NCBI GenBank assembly: GCA_029582165.1
Contig: CM055879.1
Location: 41,049,713 to 41,113,712, forward strand
Length of the DNA stretch: 64,000 nucleotides
Direction: 5' to 3'
DNA from: Portulaca oleracea
Taxonomy: Eukaryota; Streptophyta; Magnoliopsida; Caryophyllales; Portulacaceae
Shown piece by piece: positions 11,101 to 23,000 of this stretch. The notes under the pieces are model-generated. The model was given only the letters and a program-made list of their open reading frames with translations. It searched no databases and had not been told where the DNA came from. Each line of letters begins with the position of its first letter. The first letter of the stretch is position 1. The translations under genes and the position numbers were made by a program.

Positions 11101-11663
11101 TAGTAGATTGCAACAAAGGTGTTTGTTAAATTAGTTTTTTTTTGTGAAAAGTTGGAAGCTTTTTGAAAACTAGCTTGTTGGGTCCAAAAAGCTAATATGA
11201 AAAACTTGTTACCAAATACGTCAAGTAGCTTTTTCACCTTGATCCAAAAGCTAACGGTGTCCAAAAAGTTAAAACTACTCCAAAAAGCTGGCAGCCAAAC
11301 ACCCCCTTAAAGAAACAATGAGTCTACTAAAATTTGAGACAACCAAACATGAGAAAGTTTTAGAGTCAAACACTCCCTAATTTATATATATTCTAGTATC
11401 CTCTTCATACATTGTTGTGCATACATTGGAAAGATTGTCTGCATCTAGATCACCAAAAACCTCGTATTGGCGGGACTATCTAGGGTACATTTTTTTTGTT
11501 GTTGTTTATATATACTGCATTATCCTCCTCAAATTAAACCGTTGATTAATATATATGTGATTTTAATGATGTTCAGGAAATGGAGCAGAGGACATTGATA
11601 AGTTCTGAAGATATAAAGCAAGCATTGTTCAGGAATGCTGGGTATGGAGGAAGGTGTTTGTAG
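8114..11663 (+). CDS. bHLH93-like: bHLH transcription factor, subgroup IIIb, bHLH93-like
   Basis: Four coding exons: 8114-8698, 9342-9515, 10727-10894 and 11577-11663, joined by GT-AG introns all in phase 0, giving 337 residues. The N-terminal half starts [17 protein letters not shown] and is rich in Ala, Pro and Ser. The bHLH domain spans about residues 163-215: [19 protein letters not shown], then the loop VVPKISK, with exon 2 beginning MDRTSILGD; its second helix leads into a Leu-rich coiled coil. The C-terminus (about 254-325) is an ACT-like dimerisation domain ([22 protein letters not shown]) ending in NAGYGGRCL. This architecture matches Arabidopsis bHLH93 and its paralogue bHLH61, relatives of ICE1/SCREAM, known as nuclear DNA-binding dimers. 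The basic region has Glu172 and the Arg cluster for E-box contact but Asn at the usual His position, as in this subgroup. The start has A at -3 and G at +4. A possible AATAAA lies at 11681-11686. Introns 1 to 3 each hold MITE insertions. Confidence 0.93.
8775..8890 (+). mobile_element. Degenerate TRIM remnant in bHLH intron 1
   Basis: The stretch GAGATGGTTTCA, then a decayed primer-binding site, then TTAGGTTCCAATCTCTGCAC and TTTGCAGCATTTACG lines up in order with the - strand of the TRIM at 30068-30312. Both LTRs are too eroded to delimit. It abuts the MITE that begins at 8897. Confidence 0.5.
8897..9116. mobile_element. MITE, GGCC-TIR/CCACAA family, copy 2
   Basis: The element starts GGCCCTGTTCTTTTCTGCGG and ends in its imperfect inverse, ACCGCAGAAAAGAAGAGGGC plus a final C. 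Flanking TCA on both sides is a 3-bp target duplication. The interior carries repeated TACCACAA and CACCACA words. It sits in intron 1 of the bHLH gene. Confidence 0.9.
10032..10352. mobile_element. MITE, GGCC-TIR/CCACAA family, copy 3
   Basis: It begins GGTCATGTTCTTTTATG and ends CATAAAGAACGGGGCC, with CACCACAA words inside. The flanks (TAT and ATA) do not form an exact duplication. It lies in intron 2 of the bHLH gene. GAAGGGAGTA just before it looks like the end of an older Stowaway element. Confidence 0.8.
11044..11308. mobile_element. MITE-like element, TTTGGC-terminus family, copy 1
   Basis: The left end (GACCCTATTTGGCAACCAA) and the right end (GCTGGCAGCCAAACACCCCC) are imperfect inverted repeats. 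The interior is full of AAAAAGCTA and its complement. A second copy in the opposite sense lies at 17283-17555. It is inside intron 3 of the bHLH gene. No clean target duplication is seen. Confidence 0.6.
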
Positions 11664-12131
11664 GAATTTGCTAGCTAGTAAATAAAAAATAAAAAGAAGA
11701 AAAAACAAGTTGTGTTTATGCTTTGTAGGCTTTTAATTTGAAGTTGAAGTGAGAGTTTAGCCATAATTAATCAAGTATTAGAGGCTCCAGCTGAAGTTTA
11801 AATTATGTATGATATGCTTCAATTAGAGGGTTTTTTTTTCGGTTTTGAAAATGTAGAGTAGATTATTATTGAAATGGATTGACAAGGTTGCTTTATCAAA
11901 TTCCAAATGCTCAATTAACCCTTTTGCCACTCAATCATTTCCTTCAAAAAGGCAAATATATCATCCATCGTAGTCTACCTAGCTGTTTTCATGTGATGAT
12001 TTTTTTGTAAAAAATTGATAAATTTGAAACAAAATCAATGAATTTTGTAATAATTTTAATAAATGGACAATGAGTTTTGTAATTAATATTGACAAATTTT
12101 TTTAAAAAATTTAATACAAGTAATATACTTA

Positions 12132-12307
12132 GGCCTCGTTCTTTTATACGGTTGGTTGGTTGTGGTTTCACACCGCACCACAACTTTTCCTATTCCACCA
12201 CAACTCACCATAACACCACAATCTACCAACCCATTTACAATTATTTACACCACAGCATTCCACAATCCACCAACCGCACTACAACTAACCGTATAAAAAA
12301 AGGGGCC
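12132..12307. mobile_element. MITE, GGCC-TIR/CCACAA family, copy 4
   Basis: It begins GGCCTCGTTCTTTTATACGG and ends CCGTATAAAAAAAGGGGCC, with CACCACAA words inside. The flanks (TTA and CAA) do not match, so one edge may have changed. It lies about 470 bases downstream of the bHLH stop codon. Confidence 0.8.
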
Positions 12308-13700
12308 CAAATGGTGGACCTGATTGCTTGGAGGCCTTGAAAAGGTTATCTGGCAGTTTGATGTGTAGTAGCTTTCAAAGGGGCTGTTTTCCACATGTTG
12401 AATGTACCCTTTCCTTCTCAATCATCAAAACAAAAGATGCCCCAATTATCATGCAATTCCATAGTGTCTGGACAACACATTGTGGGGGCAATTTCATGTC
12501 TAATTAGGAGGGTCAACATATATTCTACATATTCTCTTTCACATTTATTGCATACTTAGGGTGATTACTGATTAGATTTGTGTTTATCTATCTGTTAGAT
12601 TTTCAGTTTGTTGTTGTGTATAATATCACTTTCATTGTGTGTTTATCAAACTTTTGTGTTTGTCCTGCCTTTTGTAATTAATGTCAGTATCCATGACTTG
12701 TCAAATGTTCTATTTGGGCTGGAATGTCGATGAAATCAACAAATACTTTCTAATTCTGACTCGGCTATATTTATTCTTGTCAAAGAGATAGTAGTCAGGT
12801 GACTAGTACCTCATCTTTCAAGGTTCCAAGAAGACACAAGGTTCAATTTACGTGCTTAATCTCATTCTTGATCCTTAACATCACAAGGACAAACCGGCAC
12901 AACTCCAACCACAAATGCAGAGGAAAAGGAAATCCCCCATAGATAATTTACGTGCAAAGCATACACTCGGTAGAATTATCAAATCTTTAAGCAGCACAAA
13001 AAAGTGTTGCTTAAGTAGATCTCCAATCGGTTAGAGATTCACTCTAATATAATGAAAGAGAGAAATTGGAGCAAGAGATGAGAAACAAAGAATGGCACAC
13101 AAAAAATGAGGACATGTTTGGACGACAAGATGTTGGTTAACCCGTCAATTCCTGCGGGCGTTTGGGTTCAGGTCGCGTTCGGCACGAGTCTATTTTGGCA
13201 TTGGAATTCATGCTCAAAATCTTTTAGACGTGTTCAAGTTGATGTTCGGGTGTAGTGAAATTATGTCATGTCTAAATTTTTAGGTTAAGTCAAGAAATCA
13301 TGTTCAAAACTAATAAATTTCGGGAGAATTTAGGTTAGATCAAAAATTGCCAGGTACTCATATTTGCTTTTGGGGCTATAAATGAAGTAGCCCAATAACT
13401 ATAACAATCAGGCCCAGTATGTATGAGAAAGTTGATTGATAGAGTGAACATATGTATTCTTTTATCCAAATTTTGCCAAGCTCTATTCATTTTTACCTTA
13501 TTTTCTATAAACCTTTTTGAAAAAAAGATAAAAACCTTATTGATAAATGATTTATCAAACAACTTACTCCAAGTATTATTAAGCCATTTGGCAGTGGCCT
13601 TTGACTTTAATCGACTTTATCCAACAAATAAATAGAAGGGAAAAAAGGGCAAATGTTTTTTTTTTTAAAAAAGAAAAAACTGAAGGCAGACAAGAATTAA
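12308..13700. other. Spacer between the bHLH and Aux/IAA genes
   Basis: No coding gene is recognised. It should contain the Aux/IAA promoter, but I cannot place a convincing TATA box. A moderately GC-rich patch at 13135-13200 belongs to nothing I know. Confidence 0.45.
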
Positions 13701-15084
13701 ACATTTGCAAGGTATTCTGCCAACCTACCTGGCCTGTCTGCTCCTAATCACCTTCCCCAATTATTTCTCTCTTCGTCTCCTCCTTCATCTTCATCTTCAT
13801 CTTCATCTTCAGCAGTCATCTGTAAGTTCTCCCCTCTTCTTCTTCAACCCTTTTCCATTCAACTCTTCAATTTACTTCTATCTTTTTAGTTAGTTGCTGA
13901 ACCCTAACGGGTTAATGTTAAGCTTCTTCGGATTTCATTTCTTCTGAATAAATTGCTGCTTCTGCTTATTTCTTTCTATTATTGTTCCAGTTTTATGTCG
14001 TTTATGAAGCTGGGTCTTTACTAATTCGGTCCTGTTTGTTTGATTTCGGGGTTTTAGTAGCTGTTTGTGGTTTAGTTTGGACCCCATTGTTGTTCCCTCA
14101 CCTCCGTGATTTTACCCTTTTGGAAATTCATCTTCTTGTTGACGAATTTGGGTTTACAGATCATACGACTGGCTATTGGTATAGTTTCTAACTTTCTAAG
14201 CAGGTTTGATTGTTCTTTTCTTCTTTTTTTTTTGTTGTTGTTGTTGTTGAAGGTTTAGGGTTTCCCCAGTTTTTGGAAGTTCTTTTAGTGTTTAGATTTC
14301 CTTTTGATTTACTGGAGTTGTTCTGATTTCCCCTTATCCACTGCAGGCTGCACCAACTATATTCAGTGCTTCAGAGTTTTGAAGTTTTTAGCTATAATAA
14401 GCAGAGTGTAAACTTCCTTGTTTGATTTGATTTGACCACTAGTTGAGGTTTCTTCTTTCTTGGGTATTTTTTTTGAGGTGGTGGTGGGTTAGTTTCTAGT
14501 ATGGTTTAGAGGGGAGTTCTTGTTATGATCTCTTTGAGATGAAGCTGCTTGATTAGAGTGCTTGGATAAAATTCCCATTCAACTTTCCCGAATATAGTAA
14601 AAAAAAAATGCCATTGAATCCGAAAACATCTACTAAATGCCACTTAACTTTGCCTAAAACTCAAAACTGCCATTTTAATGGGTTCAACATGTTTTCTTAT
14701 ATGGCATTTTTGAGTGGATGTTTTCAAATTCAGTGGCATTTTGCCATTTTTGACAAAATGGCATTTTTATTCTTTACGGAAAGTTAAGTTTTATTAGTGG
14801 ATGTGTTCAAATTCATTGACATTTTTGTACTGTTCGCGAAAGTTGAATGACAATTTTATCTGAGCACTCTGCTTGATTATGCTTGAATGATTTGCTGCAT
14901 GTGGCATGTAGTGTTGGGAGAGTCATTAGCTTGCTACTATGTCAGTCAGACTAATAACTAATTATCTATTCTGGGTTGTGTATGTGTGCCTATATGTGGC
15001 TTCTAACTTTCCCTGATAATCTGGTGCCACAGTCTTAAGATACATAAACTTCGGGGCACTTTCCTCGGCTTGATCAGTCTTGTG
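13700..15084 (+). promoter_or_regulatory. Probable 5' UTR of the Aux/IAA gene with a 5' UTR intron
   Basis: A CTTCAT-repeat leader at 13780-13812 is followed by a good donor (GTAAGT at 13822). A possible acceptor is CCACAG ending near 15032, about 50 bases before the start codon. From general knowledge, members of the IAA8/9 branch often carry a 5' UTR intron, which fits. Other acceptors (near 13990 or 14347) are possible. Transcript data would settle it. Confidence 0.4.
14556..14869. mobile_element. Mutator-like MITE (314 bp)
   Basis: Terminal inverted repeats of about 60 bases are visible: GAGTGCTTGGATAAAATT at the left against the inverse of AATTTTATCTGAGCACTC at the right, continuing through CATTCAACTTTC. 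The flanking 10-mer TGCTTGATTA is repeated exactly at 14546-14555 and 14870-14879, in the size range of Mutator-like elements. It is non-coding and lies in the predicted 5' UTR intron of the Aux/IAA gene. Confidence 0.85.
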
Positions 15085-18000
15085 ATGAATTCATCACACC
15101 TTGGTGTCAGTGAGGAGGAAGAGGGTCAGAGCACGATCACTTTGCCACCTTCTGGCTCTGCTGAAAGCGTATTGGGTGGTAGCTCGGAGATCAAAGAGCA
15201 AAACTACATGGGATTGTCTGATTGCTCTTCCTCTGTCGATAGTTCTGCTATTTCCATTTCCTCTCAAGAAAGTAGGACCAATTTGAACCTTAAAGCGACC
15301 GAATTGAGACTTGGCCTTCCTGGATCTCAATCTCCTGAAAGAGATGCTGAATTGGGCTCTCCATGCTCCCCGAGACTTGATGAGAAGCCGTTGTTCCCGC
15401 TGTATACTTTGAGGGATGATGCTTCCTGTTTGTCACCAAAGAGTGTTGTCTCCAGTAATAAAAGGGGATTTTCTGTTGCCATGAGCGGCTTTCCAGAGGT
15501 GCAAATTCTACTTCATTTTTTTGGTGTTCGATAATCAATTTTGCTCAAAGAGATATGGGCTATAGTCTCTCACTTTGTCATGCAGGGAAAATTCGTTTCC
15601 AACACGGATGTAAATGCCATGTTGTCTCCTAGGTCTTCCTCTAACCTTGCCGTCAAATCGGGTCCTTTAAAAGAGGGTCCCGCGAATCTTGCTGTCAAGA
15701 TGGAAGAAAGGCCACTTGATGGGAATCTTGGGAAACATATGGCTGCTTCAGCTCACAGCAGTGCGCCTGCTCCCAAGTGAGTGAACACTGATTTAATTAG
15801 GTTTTCACCAGGAGGGTTTTTTTTCCGATCTTTGTGGGACGGAGATTGATGCTGACAGTGGGTTTAACTTTTGTATTTATGATAGGGCACAGGTTGTAGG
15901 TTGGCCACCTGTAAGATCGTTCAGGAAAAACACATTGGCTACTGCCTCAAAGAATGCTGGTGGTCTGTTTGTCAAGGTCAGTATGGATGGTGCTCCATAC
16001 CTTCGCAAGGTAGACTTGAAATCATACACCACTTATCAGGAACTATCATCTGCTCTTGAGAAAATGTTCAGCGGGTTTACAATAGGTAAGCCTATCCCAG
16101 GTTTTTGTACGTTATTAATTTATTATACGCTCAGATGATAGTAGTTCTTTCAAACCCCCAACTGTTGTGTTGTTAAGAGATGATTAATATACTACTACTC
16201 CGTTGCCTTCCATGGTTGTAGGTCAGTGTGCACTAAATGTGACTAGTGGAGGAGATATGCTGTGTGAGACCAAACTGAAGGATCTGGTGCATGGTTCAGA
16301 ATATGCTCTTACTTATGAGGACAAAGATGGTGACTGGATGCTCGTGGGTGATGTACCTTGGGAGTAAGTTCTATCTACCTTTAACCATAACTTAGTGTGC
16401 ATTGCTCAAGATGTGAAACGATCCACTTTCCAAATGCTTTACTGGTTGGCATTGTTGGTGCTCATCTGTGTCTACATTTCGAGAGTAGGAGAGGTTACAT
16501 TCTGGTGAAGACATCTCAATCATCAAAATATTTTTATTTCTTCCACTTTTACCTTACGGGCTTATGTTAGTCAAAGGAATTGTGTCACACACGGTTCACT
16601 AAGGCTTTATCGTAGAAATCAACTATGTGTTTCATGTTATTGAGGTTGTGGTTCATATTTGGCATTTCACTGGCTTAAGCATGCGTGCATGCTGTGGAGT
16701 GCACCTTACATTTGAAATGGTTACGGGATGGGTTGTTAAAATTTCTACGGAAAAAGTGAAATATAAGAACAATAGTGCAAAGAAAAATTTAGGAAAAGGA
16801 CTAGACAGGCATTTTGATGGTGTTTTCTAGGCATTTGCGAAATGGTAGTAACAATTTTTTTGAACTCCTGGACCCATTGGGCCCCTATCTCAGGGTTATA
16901 ACCCAACAGGGTTGTAACGAATTGGGAACAAGGATGTCAATGCCCCAAAGTTGGGCCCCGCTCCTACCCACAACATTATTCAAATAGATAAGGGAGAAAT
17001 GCCTCGCCCAAGATTCGAACCCAGGACGACAAGGATAGGAGGTGGACCCCTTGCCACTAGGCAAGTGATGATTGGCAGAGTTCTGTGTACTTGATGTTGA
17101 TGACAATTGCCAAATTTCAAATTGGGTTTTAAATACTCTTCCTTGATAGTGTTTCCCTTTTATTTAAATAAATACTTTTTTGATTTAGAGAGGGTGTTGG
17201 TGAGGTAGTGTCGGCCTTTGGGGCATAGTTACTAGAAATGTTTTTTGTTCTGGAATGCAAATCGCTTACTTTGGCACAAATAGGGGGTGTTTGGCTGTCA
17301 GCTTTTTGGGGTAGCTTTTAGCTTTTTGGACACTGTTAGCTTTTTGACCAAGGTGTAAAAGCTACCCGAGGTGTTTGGTAACAAGCTTTTCATATTAGCT
17401 TTTTGGACCCAATAAGCTAGTTTTCAAAAAGATACTTGAGGAACCTTTTTGAGGTAGCTTTTCATAAAAAGCTAGTTTACCAAACATCTTTCATGCAATC
17501 AGCTAACTCAAATAGCTAACAGCTACCAGCTACTAGCTGGTTGTCAAACAGGGCCATGGTATAGTTTTGGCTTTGAAACACTTGTTCCTGTCACTGGGTT
17601 CTTAGGGATATCTAGTGCTCTCAGTAACTACTGTGAAAACTAGGTCTGATGGAAAGTGTCACATTCTTGGCTTTCTGAGTTATGTTATGTGAGATCATCT
17701 CCATAAATTTATCGTGAGACTTACATCTTTGTGCTGATTCATTGTGAATATAAATGTGATTGATAATTTATTTTGGGGGTGACTATGATAAAAGTCCCTG
17801 GATAAACTACTAGTCACCTTGGTATTAAGAACATTCTAATATTACTTTCTATTTATTAGTCGTAGTAAAACCTCCAAAAGGGCGTCCCAAAAGGAGTCCA
17901 TCTCACTATAACTCTTACTTTTACACGAGACAACCTCACCCTAGAATTTGTATAAAAAACTATTTAGTCAAAGTAGAGATATCTTTCTCAATTGCCTTAT

Positions 18001-18903
18001 CTACTATTGTTTCCTTGGTATTTCCCCAACCTACCAAAACGATAATTATTGTGGGAACAAGAGTAAAAAATTACAATACAAGTCAATTCCTATGTAGATT
18101 TTTGATATTCATGTTATTGTTTGAGGTTTCATATTACATAATCTATGCATGTTTCACATCACTGAATTTGTTTTCTTTATATTTTAGAATTGGGACTTTC
18201 ATTTTTCGAGACTAATTGAGATTTCTTCATTCTAAAACAAAAAGAAACATGAAGAAATGGGACTTCCACACGGACAATATTAGATTCCCATGTAAATCAA
18301 AACCAATACTCCGAAATACTGCCCAGGGGAGGTACAGATGGGTTGGATGTAGCAGTCTTACACCTCAATTTCACAATTTAGAGAGATTGGTTTCAATTGA
18401 CCCAAAATTTAGAAATCATTGGCTACCTATTACTCCATGGAAAAGAAGTAAAGGAGGTTTAATGATGCATCTCACCAACAAAACAGGGAAATCACATCAA
18501 AAGGGAGGAACTGCCTAGTGGATTATCAGTCCATCTCAATACTGATCAATGGGGTTGTCTGTTTTAGGGAATGTTCTGGGTTCCTGTTTCCATTGCATGC
18601 CTGCTGAGTATGTAGGGCTAATGTTCATTCTTGTCTGCTGTGTTCTAAGTTGAATCAGTTTGAGTAATCTCTGTATGGGTTTCATGTAGGATGTTCATTG
18701 AGACCTGCAAGAGGATGAGAATCATGAAAAGCGCTGATGCAATTGGTCTAGGTATCTTCTATTACGTTCTACTCCTTCTCAAGTGATGTGCACTGTAAAA
18801 TGTCATGATTCTAAGCTTGTGCCTGAGAAACATTGGTTATTGAGTAAAGTAATTTTGTGGTGCAGCACCGAGGGCAATGGAGAAAAGCAAGAGCAAGAAC
18901 TAA
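15085..18903 (+). CDS. IAA9-like: Aux/IAA auxin-responsive transcriptional co-repressor, IAA8/IAA9/IAA27 type
   Basis: Six coding exons: 15085-15498, 15586-15776, 15886-16085, 16222-16363, 18690-18751 and 18866-18903, all GT-AG and in consistent phase, giving 348 residues. Domain I holds the EAR-type repressor motif ELRLGLPG (residues 73-80), which recruits TOPLESS in this family. Lys-Arg at 126-127 fits the nuclear localisation signal. Domain II is the degron VVGWPPVR (205-212) bound by TIR1/AFB receptors with auxin. The PB1 domain (about 229-335) has the Lys face ([18 protein letters not shown]) and the acidic OPCA patch ([15 protein letters not shown]) used to pair with ARF proteins. The N-terminus ([10 protein letters not shown]) and the ending [12 protein letters not shown] place it with IAA8/9. 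All key residues are intact. The upstream in-frame TTG is not used as start; ATG at 15085 gives the family-like N-terminus. Intron 4 is long (2.3 kb) and holds a SINE and a MITE. A possible poly(A) signal is at 19003-19008. Confidence 0.95.
16853..17080 (-). mobile_element. tRNA-derived SINE in Aux/IAA intron 4
   Basis: On the - strand the head contains GCCTAGTGG (17062-17054), an A-box, and GGTTCGAATCT (17021-17011), a B-box. The body runs to a poly(A)-like end (T-run on the + strand near 16853). This is the usual plant SINE layout. No clear target duplication is seen, so the borders are approximate. It lies antisense inside the intron. Confidence 0.65.
17283..17555. mobile_element. MITE-like element, TTTGGC-terminus family, copy 2
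   Basis: GGGGGTGTTTGGCTGTCAGC at the left pairs imperfectly with GCTGGTTGTCAAACAGGGCC at the right. Inside are AGCTTTTTGG words matching, in inverse sense, the element at 11044-11308. It lies in intron 4 of the Aux/IAA gene. Confidence 0.6.
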
Positions 18904-19002
18904 GCTTTGATTTGATGATGGCTTCAACTGACCATTCTTCCTAGTGTTTAGGCTGATGTGACAATGCAAGTGTTTGTAACCGGGTGCCAGATTTGTGTGG
19001 TA

Positions 19003-19008
19003 AATAAA
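19003..19008 (+). terminator. Putative poly(A) signal of the Aux/IAA gene
   Basis: AATAAA lies 100 bases after the stop codon. It is a plausible near-upstream polyadenylation element; plant signals are loose, so this is only a candidate. Confidence 0.45.
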
Positions 19009-19655
19009 ATTGAAACTGTTATATGTACTACTTGTCCTGTTCCTTTCGCATACTTGGCTATTATTATTCCAGGTCCATCATATTGTCGAAATAACCTGAT
19101 GAGTAACCTCTCGTTCGTCTGAAGTATTCCTGCTGCTTAGCAGGATTATCTAACTTGTAAAGTGCTGAGTGTTTGCTCGTTGAAAACTGTCTGTGGTGTC
19201 CTGTTTGTTCAACAATGTATGGTGAATGCTTTAACTTTTAACTGCTATATCTTAAACATGCCTAAACTTTTCAACTTGCCTATTCAATTTTTACTAAACT
19301 TTTACATATTGATAGAAAGAACATAGCCTTATTACTAGAAAGTATAGCTCAAAAGTAGACAATTTGGGAACAGTTCTGGTCAGGGAGTTTAGGAAAGGGG
19401 GCTATTGTTGGGCTTCATCTTTCACATGAAAGTGGAAACTGGAAAGTGTCATTTGGATGATTCAGCGCAACATTAGGATTATACTCCGAGGAGTATCATT
19501 CCCATGGTCTCAGGATGGGTTTTATCAACACACGTGTATAATTTTAAAAGTACATGTGTACAAATTTATGAATACACTTGTAAAATTAACTAGTGTATAT
19601 ATGTTCATAAAATGAATTTTGCAAACCCATAAAGTTAGAAATGAATCATCATTAA
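19009..19655. other. Spacer downstream of the Aux/IAA gene
   Basis: It includes the likely 3' end of the transcript. I see nothing else that can be named. Confidence 0.4.
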
Positions 19656-20053
19656 GGGTGGGCAATGGGCTGGGTTTTCATTGGGTCAAGAGGGTCGGAT
19701 GTAGAAAACAAGGGCCGAGAAAAGGCTAGCTCGTTAAACAATATGAAAGGGTCGGTGAATGGGCCAAACCAGTTCGACCTAACAATAACTCAAAATAAAT
19801 AGTTTTTCCTATTATTTTAGGTGTTAAACTTGCTTAAGTATATTACTAGTACCTCACATTTATCAATAATTAATATAATTGTTTTTTTTTGTACAAGTAT
19901 ACTTAATTTTAATTTTAGGGTCGAAACAAGTCAACTCATGGGTTGGCCATTATTTTTGTTAGAAAGCTCTGACCCGGCTCACAATCTCAATGGGCCAGTC
20001 TTGACCCGACCCGACCCTACATAACCAATGGACCGACCTGCCCATTGCCCGTC
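19656..20053. mobile_element. Probable non-autonomous hAT-like element
   Basis: The left end GGGTGGGCAATGGGC and the right end GCCCATTGCCCGTC are near-perfect inverted repeats. The interior near each end is rich in GGGTCGG/GACCCGACC words, typical of decayed plant hAT elements with GGGTGGGC-type termini. No exact 8-bp target duplication was found. Confidence 0.5.
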
Positions 20054-23000
20054 ATGTATGAAGTATGAACAAAAATTACATGTATGTAATTAAAGAACGA
20101 AAAGTATATGCTCATTGATTGATACATATATACTCATAAAATTATACATAATTCTGCATTTTACCAATTGCATAAAGGAAAATGGCCTCAATAGTTTTGA
20201 TCAAAACTAAAACATTTAGAAATAAACCTAAAAATAAATTTTGTGTTTAATATAATAACAATATAGCATATATAATCATTTTCAAATACGACTATTCTTC
20301 CCCATACCAAATAGACTTAAAATTAACCATTCAAATAGAATGCATGCAGTATCTATATAGTACGCGTGAATTTCTCAAGAGTACGTATTACGTACATTTT
20401 AATGGTCCTTTATTTTCTTTACCTACAAATTCTTTTATATGCAAAACAACAATTAGGTACCATAAAATAAGAAAACATCATGTTATATTTACTACTAATA
20501 ATCTTACATATTGTGAGGAAATCATGACCCGTTGACTATTATGCCATTAATTAATTAGTTAAATTATTTATTCTTGTGAAACAAATTTAAGAACATGAGG
20601 CATGTGAGCTTGTTCTTGGGATTAGGAAATTAATCAGGATAGAATTATGTAGGCCTAAACTATTCATGGAATAATTTGCGTAAGTTAAGGCATTGTTTTC
20701 TTGTCTAACCAAATTCAATGAACCAACTCTTTCATTTCTTTTTCTATAGTACAAGATTTAAGTAATGACGCCATTAATTATCGTGTTATTGTTTAAGAGG
20801 TAGTACTACAATTATATAAATAAATAAATGCATTCTCTTCAAAAAAAATTTATGTAAAATGAAAGTCAAACAACAATAGAAATATTCGAGGTTTTCCTTT
20901 TGTTCTCTATATGAAAATTATTTTGTTTTAAGTGAATTCCAAAATACAAGAGAGCTAAAATAATGTGCCTTTTTCGTTGACTTTTGTTTCTTTTTTTTGG
21001 AGATGGGGCTATGATTTTTAATAATAAGAATTTTATTTCTTCTCATGTTAGAAGGTATATGTCGTTTTGTCCCTATTATGTCTAATAACATACAAGAACA
21101 TTATTTAATTTGTTAGGTGTAGGGGCCAGTAAATTAGGAGGAATTCTGAGGCTAAATTAATGTTAGTAAGTTTTATAATTTTATCACTTCTCCAATTAGA
21201 TCAATATTCTTTTGTCACTCTAATGTCTAATTACATATTAATTACACCATTTATAGTAATTGATGGAGAACACCACATTAATTTATCCATGAAGGTCAAC
21301 CAGAGGCTTAATCTACATGCATGCCTGTTTTAGTGACCCTCCATTATATATGGTTGTATGGTGGTTGACATTGACAGAATAATATTCTCTATTTTTATTT
21401 TCATGACTTATAAAGCTATGATACTCTAGAATAATAGTGAAATAAAGAATATTTGGATTTAGAGTTGGTGAATTATAATTTTTGTTTCCCTGAGTTGATT
21501 CACTTGGTTGAGAATACAAGTACAGTACGGTAAAGGAGGGTTTAACTAAGGAAAAACTAAGGCACATGTGTCATTAGTACTTAATTAGAAGAAGGTTAGC
21601 ATTGGGCTTTTTGCATGGTGCCTTTACTAAAATCAAAATAATCTAGCTAGCATTGGGCTTTTTGCATGGTGATTGGTGTCTATACTCCTACACACACAAT
21701 CTTTCATACTTATTTATCCCTTCTTTCCAAATGTGACTTGTGTTACTTACCGTACCTTATTAAAAATTATAAAGTATATGATTAAAAATTTATATATGTA
21801 AATGATGGGACTTAACTTCATAAATGTTGCCCGACCTATCTACCCACCCTTATATAACCTCAGTTATTTTTCTTATATATCTAACATTCCCTCCAACTAT
21901 CCTGCTATACATCGGGAAAAAAAGAAAGGGTAATTAATTATCTTTTCCTTAATTTTGAGTGTGGATACGAAGATACGATGACCCAAATTTGAACCAATAA
22001 CATGCCCTACGCTTGTATCTAGCTACCTTCTAATTTGCAGTAATAATGCAAACCAAGGACGACAAGATTTCAAGTGCCATTATTAATTAATAATTTAACA
22101 ATAATAACTACTAATTTGTTAATAATAATAAGAAATTAAGAATAGTTGATATGTGAATATAAAATAGAAATCACGTTATTTGTTGATGGTAGTTAGGAGA
22201 TTCTGTGGTGCAGTTATGATCAGTTGCTAAGTGGTGGTGTTACCATACATGTGCCCCAATAATTACACAACATCTCAAGAATTAGCACCTTAAGATTCTC
22301 TTCATTAATTCCTTAATTATTATTACTACTTCTTGCGACTTCTAATTAATCTATTCATTAATTAAAGAAATCGAATTTGCTTTTCCTAGACGATTTTATC
22401 TCCCTGGGATCCAATGTGAACTGCCACTAACTAAAGCTTCTGTTAATAACCACCTTTTATATAATACACCATTTTTTCCATATTATCTATTATTTTAAAT
22501 TTCTTTTTTTCTCATAATATCTGTTACTTTATACTATGGAGATTGTGGAGATTTGCATGGTAATGCATGATTAAGCGTTAAATGCCTAGATTAAAGAGTA
22601 AGTAGCTAATTAAGATGAAGATAGATTATTCAAATTACACCGGGTTTATTGTAAACATGAAATCAGGAATGTGAATGTCGTCATTCAAACAGGGCACCTT
22701 GACCATATCCCCTAATTAATCAACGATTAATTATTACTCCACTAGTCCGTACTATTATATTGTTTATAATATTCATAAGCTGGTGATCAAAATGGCCACG
22801 TATGTACGAGACTAATTTTACTATAGTTTATCAAACTACAAAATGGACGTGATGAGAAAGTCTTCAAAAGAGTCTGATATCACTTTACTTAATACTGTAT
22901 ACCGTCAAATAATGTGATGAAACCAAAGATATACAAAACGGCCACCTACTCGACCCGTTTCCTCCGCAGAGTTTTGCCCGATCCGGTTTGACCCGCCCTG

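Noticed and set aside
18216..18518. 100-codon ORF within Aux/IAA intron 4
   Set aside because: No recognisable domain or promoter, and it lies inside a well-defined intron. Probably chance.
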